From NCBI GenBank assembly GCA_902803675.1, contig CADCQZ010000120.1:1-10381 (forward strand): a stretch of 10,381 nucleotides of DNA, given 5' to 3'. The stretch comes from an uncultured Eubacteriales bacterium (GTDB lineage Bacteria > Bacillota_A > Clostridia > Christensenellales > Aristaeellaceae). A program made the position numbers and the translations under genes. Shown here piece by piece: positions 1-5,963 of the stretch; within the stretch, counting starts at the first letter, position 1, and each line of letters begins with the position of its first letter. A model generated the notes under the pieces. The model did not search any database, was not told the origin of the DNA, and saw nothing but the letters and a program-made list of their open reading frames with translations.

Positions 1-1
1 C

Positions 2-859
2 ATAGGCGTCTACTACGGATATTTCGTGGACACGGAAGAGCTCCTGTGGGAGGACTACGCCCGCCGGGCGAAAGAAGCCGGGGCGGGGTGCATCGAGATG
101 TCCGCCCTGACGGTCTCAGCCCTGCCGGTGGCGCGCCAGAGAAGCCTCGCCGCGCTGGTCCGGGGCCTGGATATGGAGCTGACCTTCGCGGACGCCCTGC
201 CGCCGGGGTGCGATTTCTGCTCGGAGGACCCCGGGGAGCGGGAAAACGCGTCGGAGCATCTTCTTTCCCATCTCGTCCTCGCCGAAAGGATGGGCGTGAA
301 AAAGATCGGCGGCATCCTTCAGACGCGGGGAAAGGTCTTCCCCGCCGGCATCGCCTTTTCCCGGGAGGAAAAGCTCAAATACGCCGCGGAGCCCCTGCGG
401 CGCGTAGGCGATCGGGCGGCTGAAACGGGCATCACCCTGGGGATCGAAATGGTCAACCGCTTCGAGTGCCCCCTCCTCAACACGGCGGAGGAGGGCCTCC
501 GGTTCATCGACACCGTGGGCAGCGAGGGCGTGCGGCTCCACCTGGACACCTTCCATATGAACATCGAGGAGGCCGATCCCGCCGAGGCCGTCCGCCGGGC
601 GGGAAGCAGGCTGTGCCACATCCACTTCGCCGAGAACGACCGGCAGCTGCCCGGGAACGGCCATATCGATCTTGAGGCCATCCTGCGGGCCCTTCATGAG
701 ATCGATTACCGCGGCACCATCGTGATCGAGGCCATGACCCGGCCCTACGGCAGCTTTTCCGACCGGCTCAATATCTGGCGGGATACCGTGAAAGAGAGCG
801 TGGACAGGGACCCGAAAGTCTCCGTCGCATACCTGAAGGATCTGATGGCCGCTATATGA
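2..859 (+). CDS. Ketose 3-epimerase, D-psicose/D-tagatose 3-epimerase family (5' end cut by window)
   Basis: This is a xylose-isomerase-like TIM-barrel protein of the family that epimerises free ketoses at C3 (D-fructose/D-psicose, D-tagatose/D-sorbose, L-ribulose/L-xylulose) in the cytoplasm with a divalent metal. Numbering from the GTG at 26, the four family metal ligands are visible: Glu141 in GIEMVNRFE, Asp174 in LDTFHMNIEE, His200 in CHIHFAEN and Glu235 in IVIEAM. The substrate-contact residues Glu147, His177 and Arg206 are also present, with the same spacings as in characterised D-psicose 3-epimerases. The GTG at 26 is not the real start: it has no ribosome-binding site, and the frame stays open to the window edge, encoding IGVYYGYF, which matches the conserved family N-terminus. 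Probably only a couple of codons are missing. The isomerase gene follows after 25 bp, presumably in the same operon. Which ketose is the substrate cannot be read from the sequence; a related sugar-phosphate isomerase/epimerase activity is possible. Confidence 0.88.
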   Translation: MGVYYGYFVDTEELLWEDYARRAKEAGAGCIEMSALTVSALPVARQRSLAALVRGLDMELTFADALPPGCDFCSEDPGERENASEHLLSHLVLAERMGVKKIGGILQTRGKVFPAGIAFSREEKLKYAAEPLRRVGDRAAETGITLGIEMVNRFECPLLNTAEEGLRFIDTVGSEGVRLHLDTFHMNIEEADPAEAVRRAGSRLCHIHFAENDRQLPGNGHIDLEAILRALHEIDYRGTIVIEAMTRPYGSFSDRLNIWRDTVKESVDRDPKVSVAYLKDLMAAI

Positions 860-872
860 GCGGCCGCAAAAC

Positions 873-878
873 AGGAGG
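873..878 (+). promoter_or_regulatory. Ribosome-binding site of the RpiB-family gene
   Basis: A perfect AGGAGG lies 6 nt before the ATG at 885, in the 25-bp gap after the epimerase stop codon. It fixes the start of the downstream gene and supports co-transcription with the epimerase, because no promoter fits in so short a gap. Confidence 0.85.
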
Positions 879-884
879 GATCTT

Positions 885-1358
885 ATGACCATCGCCATCG
901 GGAACGACCATGTGGGATATCAGCTCAAGCAGATCATCATCCCGCTGCTGGAGAGCAAAGGGTACACCGTGAAGGACTTCGGCTGCTTCACCGGTGACGA
1001 GATCCGGCAGTACCCCATCTACGCCGAACGGGTGGCCCGGGCGGTGGCCGGCGGGGCGTGCGAAAAGGGCATCCTGATCTGCGGGACCGGCGCGGGCATG
1101 GAGATCGCCGCGAACAAGATCAAAGGCATCCGGGCCGTGTGCTGCTCGGAGCCCTACACCGCGAAGATGGCCACGGAGCACAACAACGCCAACATCCTGT
1201 GCTTCGGCGCCCGGGTGGTGGGGAGCGAGATGGCGAAGATGATCGTGGAGGCTTATCTGGACGCGCGTTACGAGGAACGGCACCAGGTGAGGATCGACAT
1301 GATCACGGAGATGGAGGAAAATAACGCGCTGCACAAGATGATCCCGGACGACGAATGA
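885..1358 (+). CDS. rpiB: RpiB/LacA/LacB-family sugar-phosphate isomerase
   Basis: This 157-residue cytoplasmic protein belongs to the RpiB family, which interconverts aldose and ketose phosphates such as ribose 5-phosphate and ribulose 5-phosphate. The family landmarks are in order: GNDH with Asp8 and His9, QYPIYA with Tyr43, the active-site loop ICGTGAGM with Cys66, the IAANKIKGIRA segment, EHNNAN with His99, and the C-terminal Arg132 and Arg136 in the phosphate-binding position. Length is normal for the family. It looks closer to RpiB than to LacB, since it has the CGTGxGM loop and the EHNxAN histidine. The partner epimerase acts on free ketoses in characterised relatives, so the true substrate may be a less common sugar phosphate, for example allose 6-phosphate or a tetrose phosphate. 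The family assignment is firm and the exact substrate is open. Confidence 0.9.
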   Translation: MTIAIGNDHVGYQLKQIIIPLLESKGYTVKDFGCFTGDEIRQYPIYAERVARAVAGGACEKGILICGTGAGMEIAANKIKGIRAVCCSEPYTAKMATEHNNANILCFGARVVGSEMAKMIVEAYLDARYEERHQVRIDMITEMEENNALHKMIPDDE

Positions 1359-1379
1359 CCCTCCGGAGCCATATCGGCA

Positions 1380-1418
1380 AAAAACATCCGGACCGTTTTG
1401 TAAGATCCGGATGTTTTT
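1380..1418. terminator. Bidirectional rho-independent terminator between convergent genes
   Basis: A perfect 13-bp inverted repeat (1380-1392 with 1406-1418, core ACATCCGGA/TCCGGATGT) encloses a 13-nt loop. An A-run on the left arm becomes a U-run on the minus strand, and a T-run ends the right arm on the plus strand, so it can terminate in both directions. It lies 22 nt after the isomerase stop and 29 nt beyond the stop of the convergent LRR gene. Confidence 0.9.
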
Positions 1419-1446
1419 ATGCGGCGCGCCTGCCCGGCCGGGTCCC

Positions 1447-3351
1447 TCAGTCCGGCTCTTCCGCCGCGGGCGGCAGGATCGTGAATGTCTTCGTGATGCT
1501 GCCGGTGAAGTTCCCCTTCCCGGTGATGACGGCCCGGCCGGTGCCCGGGTCGATATTGCCGCGGTATTCCACGGTATAGTCCTTTCCCTCCTCCAGGGTG
1601 ACCGTTTCGCCGCCGACCTTCGCTGTCACGGTGGGCGCGGGCGTGACGGGCTCGCCCGTCCAGGGCAGGATGTCACTGTCGAGCACAGCATACAGGATCT
1701 TCACCGGTTTGACGGTGAAGGTCTTTTTGATCGTGCCGATATAATTGCCGATCCCCTTCACGGTCATCTCCGCGGTGCCGGCGTCCACGTTGCGTTTATA
1801 GGTGACGGTGTAATCCCTCCCCGCTTTGAGCCGACGCGTTTTGCCGTTCACGGAGGCCTTCACCGTAGGCGCGGGCGTCTGCTCCCCGCCGGTATAGATC
1901 ACCGCCGATCTGACCGACGCGCTGCCGAGCCTGACGCGGGTGATCGTGAATCTCCTGGTGATCGTGCCCGTGAAACGGCCCACGCCCTTCACGGTCACCC
2001 TGCCGGTCCCGGCGTCCACGTTATTCATGCAGGTCACCGTGTAGTCCTTCCCCTCGGTCAGGGTGACCGTCTCCCCGTCCACTTTGGCGGTCACGGTGAG
2101 CGCGGGCGTCTGCTTTTTCCCGGTATAGGGCATTTTGACCCTGCTGAGCTCCGCCTTCAGGATCCTGACCGGCGCGACCGTGAATTTCTTCGTGACCGTG
2201 CCCGTGAAGAAACGGCCGATCCCCGTCACGGTCACATGCCCGGTGCCGACCTCCACGTTGTCCGAATAAGCGAGGGTATAGTCCACGCCCTCCTCCAGGG
2301 GATAGTATCTGCCGCACAGCTTCGCTTTAACGGTCACCCGGGGCTCCGCCGGGCGGCCGGTATACACCGTCTTTTTCGGGGTCACCGTGACGGTCTTCAA
2401 AACCGCCGGCTTCACCGTGACCTCAAAGCTGAGATACTCATCGGAGAGCCTGGTGATCGGCAGGGTGTAGGCGACCGTCTGCCCCCAGTAAAAGATCTCC
2501 TCGTCGAGGGTGAGGACGCTGCCGGTGAGCGTGCCGCCGCGCAGGATCTCCATCTTGTCATACTCGAAGCCGGGGATCTTTTTAAGATCCACTTTATTGC
2601 CCTCGGAGGTGACGGGATAGGAGCTCAGGGCCGCCTGGACCGCGGGAGGATCGTCCTCATCGTAATCGATCCGGTACAGGTGGTTGCTCCTGCAGTCCAC
2701 AAAGGCCTGACGGCCCAGTGTCCTCAGGTCCAGGGTGGTCATCCGGTTGTCGGAACAGATCAGCCTCCGCAGCGCCCCGTTCTTGGAGATATCCAGCGCC
2801 GTCAGGCAGTTGTCGCCGCAGTCCAGGTCCGTCAGCTGTTTATTCTTCGACACGTCGAGCCGGGGCAGCCGGTTGCGGGAACAGTTCAGCTCCGTCAGGC
2901 TGACACATCCCGAAACATCCAGCTCCCGAAGCTGGTTTTCCCTGCAGTCCACATACTTGAGCTTCGGGTTGCCGCTCAGGTCCAGCCTGGTCAGCTCATT
3001 CTGCGCGCATTTTAAGTACTCCAGCTTCGGGTTCCCGCTCAGGTCCAGTTTTTTCAGACCGACATGGAACAGCGTGAGCTTTTTCAGGTTGGGGAAGTAC
3101 TCGATGCCCTTCAGAGTCTCGAAATGTCCCAGTTCCTCCAGATACCCGTCGAAATCGAATTCCGTGATGCCAAGGCGCGTCTCATCGGGCAGGAAGTCGC
3201 TCTCCCCGCAGACGACCCACCGGACCCAGGCGCGGAAATTGACGTCCGGAAATGTTTTCGCGTCGACCGTGACGCCCTTTTTACCCGCGGACACGGCGGC
3301 CGGCACGGCCAGGAGAACGAGGAGCAGCGTCATCGCGAGCACCTTTTTCAT
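1447..3351 (-). CDS. Secreted leucine-rich-repeat protein with C-terminal Ig-like repeats
   Basis: This 634-residue protein has a typical signal peptide (MKK, a Leu/Val-rich core, cleavage probably after AVSA at residue 22). A short FPDVNFRAWV segment at 34-43 follows, as commonly seen at the N-terminus of clostridial secreted LRR proteins. Residues 99-224 are six 21-residue LRRs of the form LxxLDLSxNxxLxxLxCxxN. After a linker come four repeats of about 76 residues (317-625) with YTG, EGxDYTV, NVDxGTG and FTGTITKxFT motifs, predicted to be beta-sandwich Ig-like modules. It would act outside the cell, perhaps in binding host, plant or cell-surface polymers. There is no LPXTG sorting signal, SLH domain or C-terminal membrane segment, so it is probably released or held non-covalently. 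I chose the ATG at 3351 over an in-frame start at 3426 because the signal peptide begins there and GGGGAGGG lies 7 nt upstream. It is the only gene between two terminators. Function is unknown. Confidence 0.88.
   Translation of the reverse strand: MKKVLAMTLLLVLLAVPAAVSAGKKGVTVDAKTFPDVNFRAWVRWVVCGESDFLPDETRLGITEFDFDGYLEELGHFETLKGIEYFPNLKKLTLFHVGLKKLDLSGNPKLEYLKCAQNELTRLDLSGNPKLKYVDCRENQLRELDVSGCVSLTELNCSRNRLPRLDVSKNKQLTDLDCGDNCLTALDISKNGALRRLICSDNRMTTLDLRTLGRQAFVDCRSNHLYRIDYDEDDPPAVQAALSSYPVTSEGNKVDLKKIPGFEYDKMEILRGGTLTGSVLTLDEEIFYWGQTVAYTLPITRLSDEYLSFEVTVKPAVLKTVTVTPKKTVYTGRPAEPRVTVKAKLCGRYYPLEEGVDYTLAYSDNVEVGTGHVTVTGIGRFFTGTVTKKFTVAPVRILKAELSRVKMPYTGKKQTPALTVTAKVDGETVTLTEGKDYTVTCMNNVDAGTGRVTVKGVGRFTGTITRRFTITRVRLGSASVRSAVIYTGGEQTPAPTVKASVNGKTRRLKAGRDYTVTYKRNVDAGTAEMTVKGIGNYIGTIKKTFTVKPVKILYAVLDSDILPWTGEPVTPAPTVTAKVGGETVTLEEGKDYTVEYRGNIDPGTGRAVITGKGNFTGSITKTFTILPPAAEEPD
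1477..2403 (-). repeat. Four tandem ~76-residue Ig-like protein repeats
   Basis: Within the LRR protein, residues about 317-393, 396-470, 474-547 and 550-625 are diverged copies of one module. Each copy has YTG or WTG near the start, then an EG/AGxDYT motif, Asn-Val/Ile-(Glu/Asp)-x-Gly-Thr, and a closing G-(K/R)xFT(V/I) strand. Copies 2-4 are closest to each other; copy 1 differs most (AEPRVTV instead of a TPxxTV segment). The copies are similar as protein, not as near-identical DNA, so they are not a recent amplification. Confidence 0.8.
2680..3057 (-). repeat. Six 21-residue Cys-type leucine-rich repeats
   Basis: Residues 99-224 of the LRR protein fall exactly into six 21-residue units: LKKLDLSG, LTRLDLSG, LRELDVSG, LPRLDVSK, LTALDISK and the degenerate MTTLDLRT. 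Cys at repeat position 17 is conserved in all six (Cys115, 136, 157, 178, 199 and 220), followed by xxN. This is the bacterial secreted CxxN type of LRR. Confidence 0.85.
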
Positions 3352-3358
3352 GACATAT

Positions 3359-3366
3359 CCCTCCCC
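3359..3366 (-). promoter_or_regulatory. Ribosome-binding site of the LRR gene
   Basis: On the minus strand GGGGAGGG ends 7 nt before the ATG at 3351. It decides the start in favour of the signal-peptide methionine over the upstream in-frame start at 3426. Confidence 0.8.
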
Positions 3367-3394
3367 TGGAAATTTGACGACTCTGTGCAGCATC

Positions 3395-3423
3395 ATCATA
3401 CCCCCGATCGCCCGGGAACGCAA
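3395..3423 (-). promoter_or_regulatory. Candidate promoter for the LRR gene
   Basis: On the minus strand TTGCGT (3423-3418) and TATGAT (3400-3395) are separated by 17 bp, the preferred spacing for the main sigma factor. The -10 matches the consensus at five of six positions; the -35 at three. It is well placed, because a terminator lies just upstream (3483-3522) and the gene needs its own start of transcription. The rest of the 193-bp gap (3352-3544) shows nothing else I can name. Confidence 0.4.
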
Positions 3424-3482
3424 CACCCAAACGGCTCATACCGCCCTGCGCCACATGCCTCTGAGCGTGCCCCCGGAGCGTT

Positions 3483-3522
3483 AAAAAGGGCCGCGAAGGA
3501 ACTGACCTTCACGGCTCTTTTT
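3483..3522. terminator. Terminator after the GH65 gene (near-symmetric, bidirectional form)
   Basis: A 17-position stem (3483-3499 with 3506-3522) with a 6-nt loop has AAAAA on one arm and TTTTT on the other. Two positions are imperfect: one is G-U when read on the plus strand, the other is G-U when read on the minus strand. It starts 22 nt after the stop codon of the minus-strand GH65 gene and should end that transcript before the LRR gene. Confidence 0.87.
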
Positions 3523-3544
3523 GAGGCTGATATACCGCGGCGCG

Positions 3545-5884
3545 TCAGACCCGCGCCGTTTCTCCCGGCCCGATATCGACTTTCACGCCGCGCACGGTGA
3601 TCCCGACGGGGGCGGTGCCGCCGTTTTCCACGGTCACGCCGTCCTGCCGGGCCGTGATGCGGAGCTTCTGCCCCCGCCATACCAGGGGGAAGGATACCGA
3701 CCGCCAGCTTTCCGGCAGCTTCGGATCCACACGCAGCTCGTCCTCCACCACGCGCACGCCGCCGAAACCGTACACCGCGCCCTGCCAGATGCCGCCCATG
3801 GAGGCGGTGTGGACCCCCATGTCCGACGTGCCCATGTTGGGCCCCAGGTCGATGCCGCCGCAGCCCTCGAAGAAGCGGTAGGCCGTCTCCGCCCGGCCCA
3901 GGTCCGCCGCCAGGACACAGTGGGTGGACTTGCTCAGGGAGGAGTCGTGCAGGGTGCGGCTCTCGTAGAAGTCGTAGTTTTTCCGTTTGGTGTCCGGGTC
4001 GAACAGGTCCTCCAGGAACAGCATCAGCACCAGGGTGTCCGCCTGCTTGTGCACCTGGAAGGAGGAGATCTGCTCGTTGTTGTAATCGTTGTAGATAGTG
4101 CCCACCGAGCCCGCCTGCTTGTAGGGCGTCAGGTCGATGTGCTTGAGATCCATATACCCGTCGAACTGGTGCACGATGCCGTTTTCATCCGGCCGGGGCA
4201 GGTACAGCTTCTCGCGCACCCGGAGGATATCCGCCCGGAGGGCGTCAAAGCGGAACTGCTCATCCAGGCGGGAGCAGGTCTCATCCCCCGCCGCCTTCAG
4301 CGCGTCCATGGCCTCAAGGGCCAGGGCCAGGTTATAGTCCGCCATGTAATTGGTGTAGGCGTTGTTGTCCACGTGCTCCTTGTACTCGTCCGGGCCGATC
4401 ACGTCCAGGATCACGTAAGCCTGACGCTCCTCATCCCAGGTGACCCGGCTGACCCAGAAGCGGGCGGTGTCCAGAAGGATCTCGTATCCGCAGCGCCGCA
4501 TGAAGTCCATGTCCCCGGTCACGGCCTGGTACAGCCTGACGCCGAAGGCCACGTCGGCGGTGATATGCTGCTCGATCATGCCGGTGAGGATGGGGATCTG
4601 CCTGCCCGTCACCACGTCCGCCGCGCCCCAGAGGGGGGTCACTTCCCCGTCGGAGATCCAGGCGGCTTCCCAGGGATACATGGCGCCCCTGAAGCCGTTC
4701 TCCTCCGCCTTGCGCCGGGCCCCCTGCAGGCCCAGATAGCGGTATTCCAGAAGCGTCCTGGCCGCTTCCGGCTGCGTGAGGATGAAGTAGGGCAGGATGA
4801 ACACCTCCGTGTCCCAGAAGGAGTGCCCCTTGTACCCCTCGCCGGTGAGGCCCTTGGCGCCGATGCCCACCCGCTCGTCGTCCTTCTTGACCATGATGTT
4901 CAGGTGATAGAGGGCGAAGCGCAGCAGCAGCTGGTCGAACCCCTTGTCCGTGTCCACGGTCACGTCGATCTTGTCCCACAGATCGCTCCAGGCCCGGCGG
5001 CTGTTTTCCTTAAGGGCATCATAGCCCCTTTGAAGGGCGTCCGCCATCAGGGCCTGCCCGTCCTCCGCCGCCTTCGCGGCAGCGGCGGCCTCGTCCATGG
5101 CCGCGTAGGCCTTGTCCCGGCTCGTGGTCACGCAGCAGATCTTTTCCACCGTGAGGGGCTTTCCCCGGGGCACGGTATATTCGCTGCGCATGGCCATGTA
5201 CCGCCTGTCGATCACGGGCAGCGCGGAGCCCTCAGCCTCCCTGCCGTCGATCAGATACCGGTGGGCGGCGAAGAGGCAGCAGGTCACATTTGACTGGACG
5301 GTCCTGGAGACCATGCGCATCAGGCGCATGTCAAAGATGCGCTTTTCCCCCTCGTGGAAGTGGGAGGTGCCGGTATTGGTGACCCGGCCGTCGATGCCGC
5401 TCTCCAGGCGCACCGCGGCGTCGGCGTCCAGAGGCGTCACCGTGACCCTGAGGCCCAGCAGATGCTCTTCCTCAAGGGACACGAAGCGGTGGAACTCCAT
5501 ATCGAACCGGCCGCCTTCAGGAGCGTGCCAGATAAGGCTGCGGGTGACCTCGCCGGTCCTTAAGTCCATCACCCGCCGATAGTTTTCCACCCTGCCGTCG
5601 GTCATGGAAAAGCGCCGGCCGTCGATGGTCATTTCCAGATGGATGAGGTCCGGCAGGTTGGGCAGCTCCGTCACCTCGCCCTCGTCGAAGCGGTCGAAGG
5701 TGCCGGCCACCAGCAGGTCCCGGGTCTGCCCCACATAAGCCTCCTCCAGGGCGGCCCGCTGGCCCAGGTACCCGTTGCCCTGACAGAAGATCGCCTCGCA
5801 CTTTCCCTGATGCGCGGGATCGAAACTTTCCTCCGCGATCAGCCAGTTCTTCCTGTCGCCCTGCCCGAGATCATATCGCATCAT
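3545..5884 (-). CDS. GH65 family inverting glycoside phosphorylase (kojibiose/nigerose-phosphorylase-like)
   Basis: This 779-residue cytoplasmic enzyme, without signal peptide, would split an alpha-linked glucoside with phosphate to give beta-glucose 1-phosphate and a free acceptor sugar. The GH65 pattern is complete. An N-terminal beta-sandwich (about 1-270) is followed by an (alpha/alpha)6 barrel (about 315-690) and a small C-terminal beta domain. Key motifs are KGLTGEGYKGHSFWDTE (344-360), GPDEYKEHVDNNAYTN (497-512) with catalytic acid Glu500, and the phosphate-site segments HKQAD (612-616) and DSSLSKSTH (647-655). Length is normal for the family. The specificity region (GAMYPWEAAWISDGEVTPLWG, roughly 400-420) resembles the kojibiose/nigerose/glucosyl-glycerol branch, from memory, more than maltose or trehalose phosphorylases. 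The acceptor cannot be fixed from sequence. The start is the first of two adjacent ATGs, 6 nt after GGAGGGG. It is the last gene of the transporter-glycosidase cluster and also has its own promoter. Confidence 0.92.
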   Translation of the reverse strand: MMRYDLGQGDRKNWLIAEESFDPAHQGKCEAIFCQGNGYLGQRAALEEAYVGQTRDLLVAGTFDRFDEGEVTELPNLPDLIHLEMTIDGRRFSMTDGRVENYRRVMDLRTGEVTRSLIWHAPEGGRFDMEFHRFVSLEEEHLLGLRVTVTPLDADAAVRLESGIDGRVTNTGTSHFHEGEKRIFDMRLMRMVSRTVQSNVTCCLFAAHRYLIDGREAEGSALPVIDRRYMAMRSEYTVPRGKPLTVEKICCVTTSRDKAYAAMDEAAAAAKAAEDGQALMADALQRGYDALKENSRRAWSDLWDKIDVTVDTDKGFDQLLLRFALYHLNIMVKKDDERVGIGAKGLTGEGYKGHSFWDTEVFILPYFILTQPEAARTLLEYRYLGLQGARRKAEENGFRGAMYPWEAAWISDGEVTPLWGAADVVTGRQIPILTGMIEQHITADVAFGVRLYQAVTGDMDFMRRCGYEILLDTARFWVSRVTWDEERQAYVILDVIGPDEYKEHVDNNAYTNYMADYNLALALEAMDALKAAGDETCSRLDEQFRFDALRADILRVREKLYLPRPDENGIVHQFDGYMDLKHIDLTPYKQAGSVGTIYNDYNNEQISSFQVHKQADTLVLMLFLEDLFDPDTKRKNYDFYESRTLHDSSLSKSTHCVLAADLGRAETAYRFFEGCGGIDLGPNMGTSDMGVHTASMGGIWQGAVYGFGGVRVVEDELRVDPKLPESWRSVSFPLVWRGQKLRITARQDGVTVENGGTAPVGITVRGVKVDIGPGETARV

Positions 5885-5890
5885 CGCTTT

Positions 5891-5897
5891 CCCCTCC
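5891..5897 (-). promoter_or_regulatory. Ribosome-binding site of the GH65 gene
   Basis: On the minus strand GGAGGGG lies 6 nt before the ATG at 5884 and 9 nt before the second ATG at 5881. This favours the first ATG slightly; both give the same protein apart from one Met. Confidence 0.75.
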
Positions 5898-5914
5898 GTC
5901 CGTTCGGTGCTTAA

Positions 5915-5944
5915 ACTATATCATCATCCGGTATCATTTGTGAA
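5915..5944 (-). promoter_or_regulatory. Promoter of the GH65 gene with overlapping palindrome
   Basis: On the minus strand TTCACA (5944-5939) and TATAGT (5920-5915) are 18 bp apart. Each hexamer matches the main sigma-factor consensus at five of six positions. The start of transcription would fall near 5908, giving a leader of about 25 nt. The palindrome TGTGAACACA (5939-5948) covers the -35, and a direct repeat TATCAT (5919-5924 and 5932-5937 on the plus strand) lies in the spacer and -10 region. Either could be a repressor site, but I do not recognise the regulator. The gene can therefore probably be expressed apart from the upstream transporter operon. Confidence 0.6.
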
Positions 5945-5963
5945 CACATGTCGGCAAATTCCT

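Noticed and set aside
26..859. GTG at 26 as the true start of the epimerase
   Set aside because: There is no ribosome-binding site before it, and the open frame continues to the window edge with residues (IGVYYGYF) that match the conserved family N-terminus.
1447..1500. Search for a sortase LPXTG motif or membrane anchor at the LRR protein C-terminus
   Set aside because: The protein ends in ILPPAAEEPD, with no LPXTG, hydrophobic span or basic tail.
1411..3015. 534-codon plus-strand open frame opposite the LRR gene
   Set aside because: It begins inside the terminator hairpin and its repetitive look is only the antisense image of the LRR and Ig-like repeats.
3352..3426. 25-codon N-terminal extension of the LRR protein
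   Set aside because: It would put residues in front of a well-formed signal peptide that has its own strong ribosome-binding site, and it overlaps the probable promoter.
3521..5293. 590-codon plus-strand open frame opposite the GH65 gene
   Set aside because: It is a shadow of the GH65 coding strand, starts in the terminator region without a ribosome-binding site, and has His/Val/Gly/Arg-rich low-information sequence.
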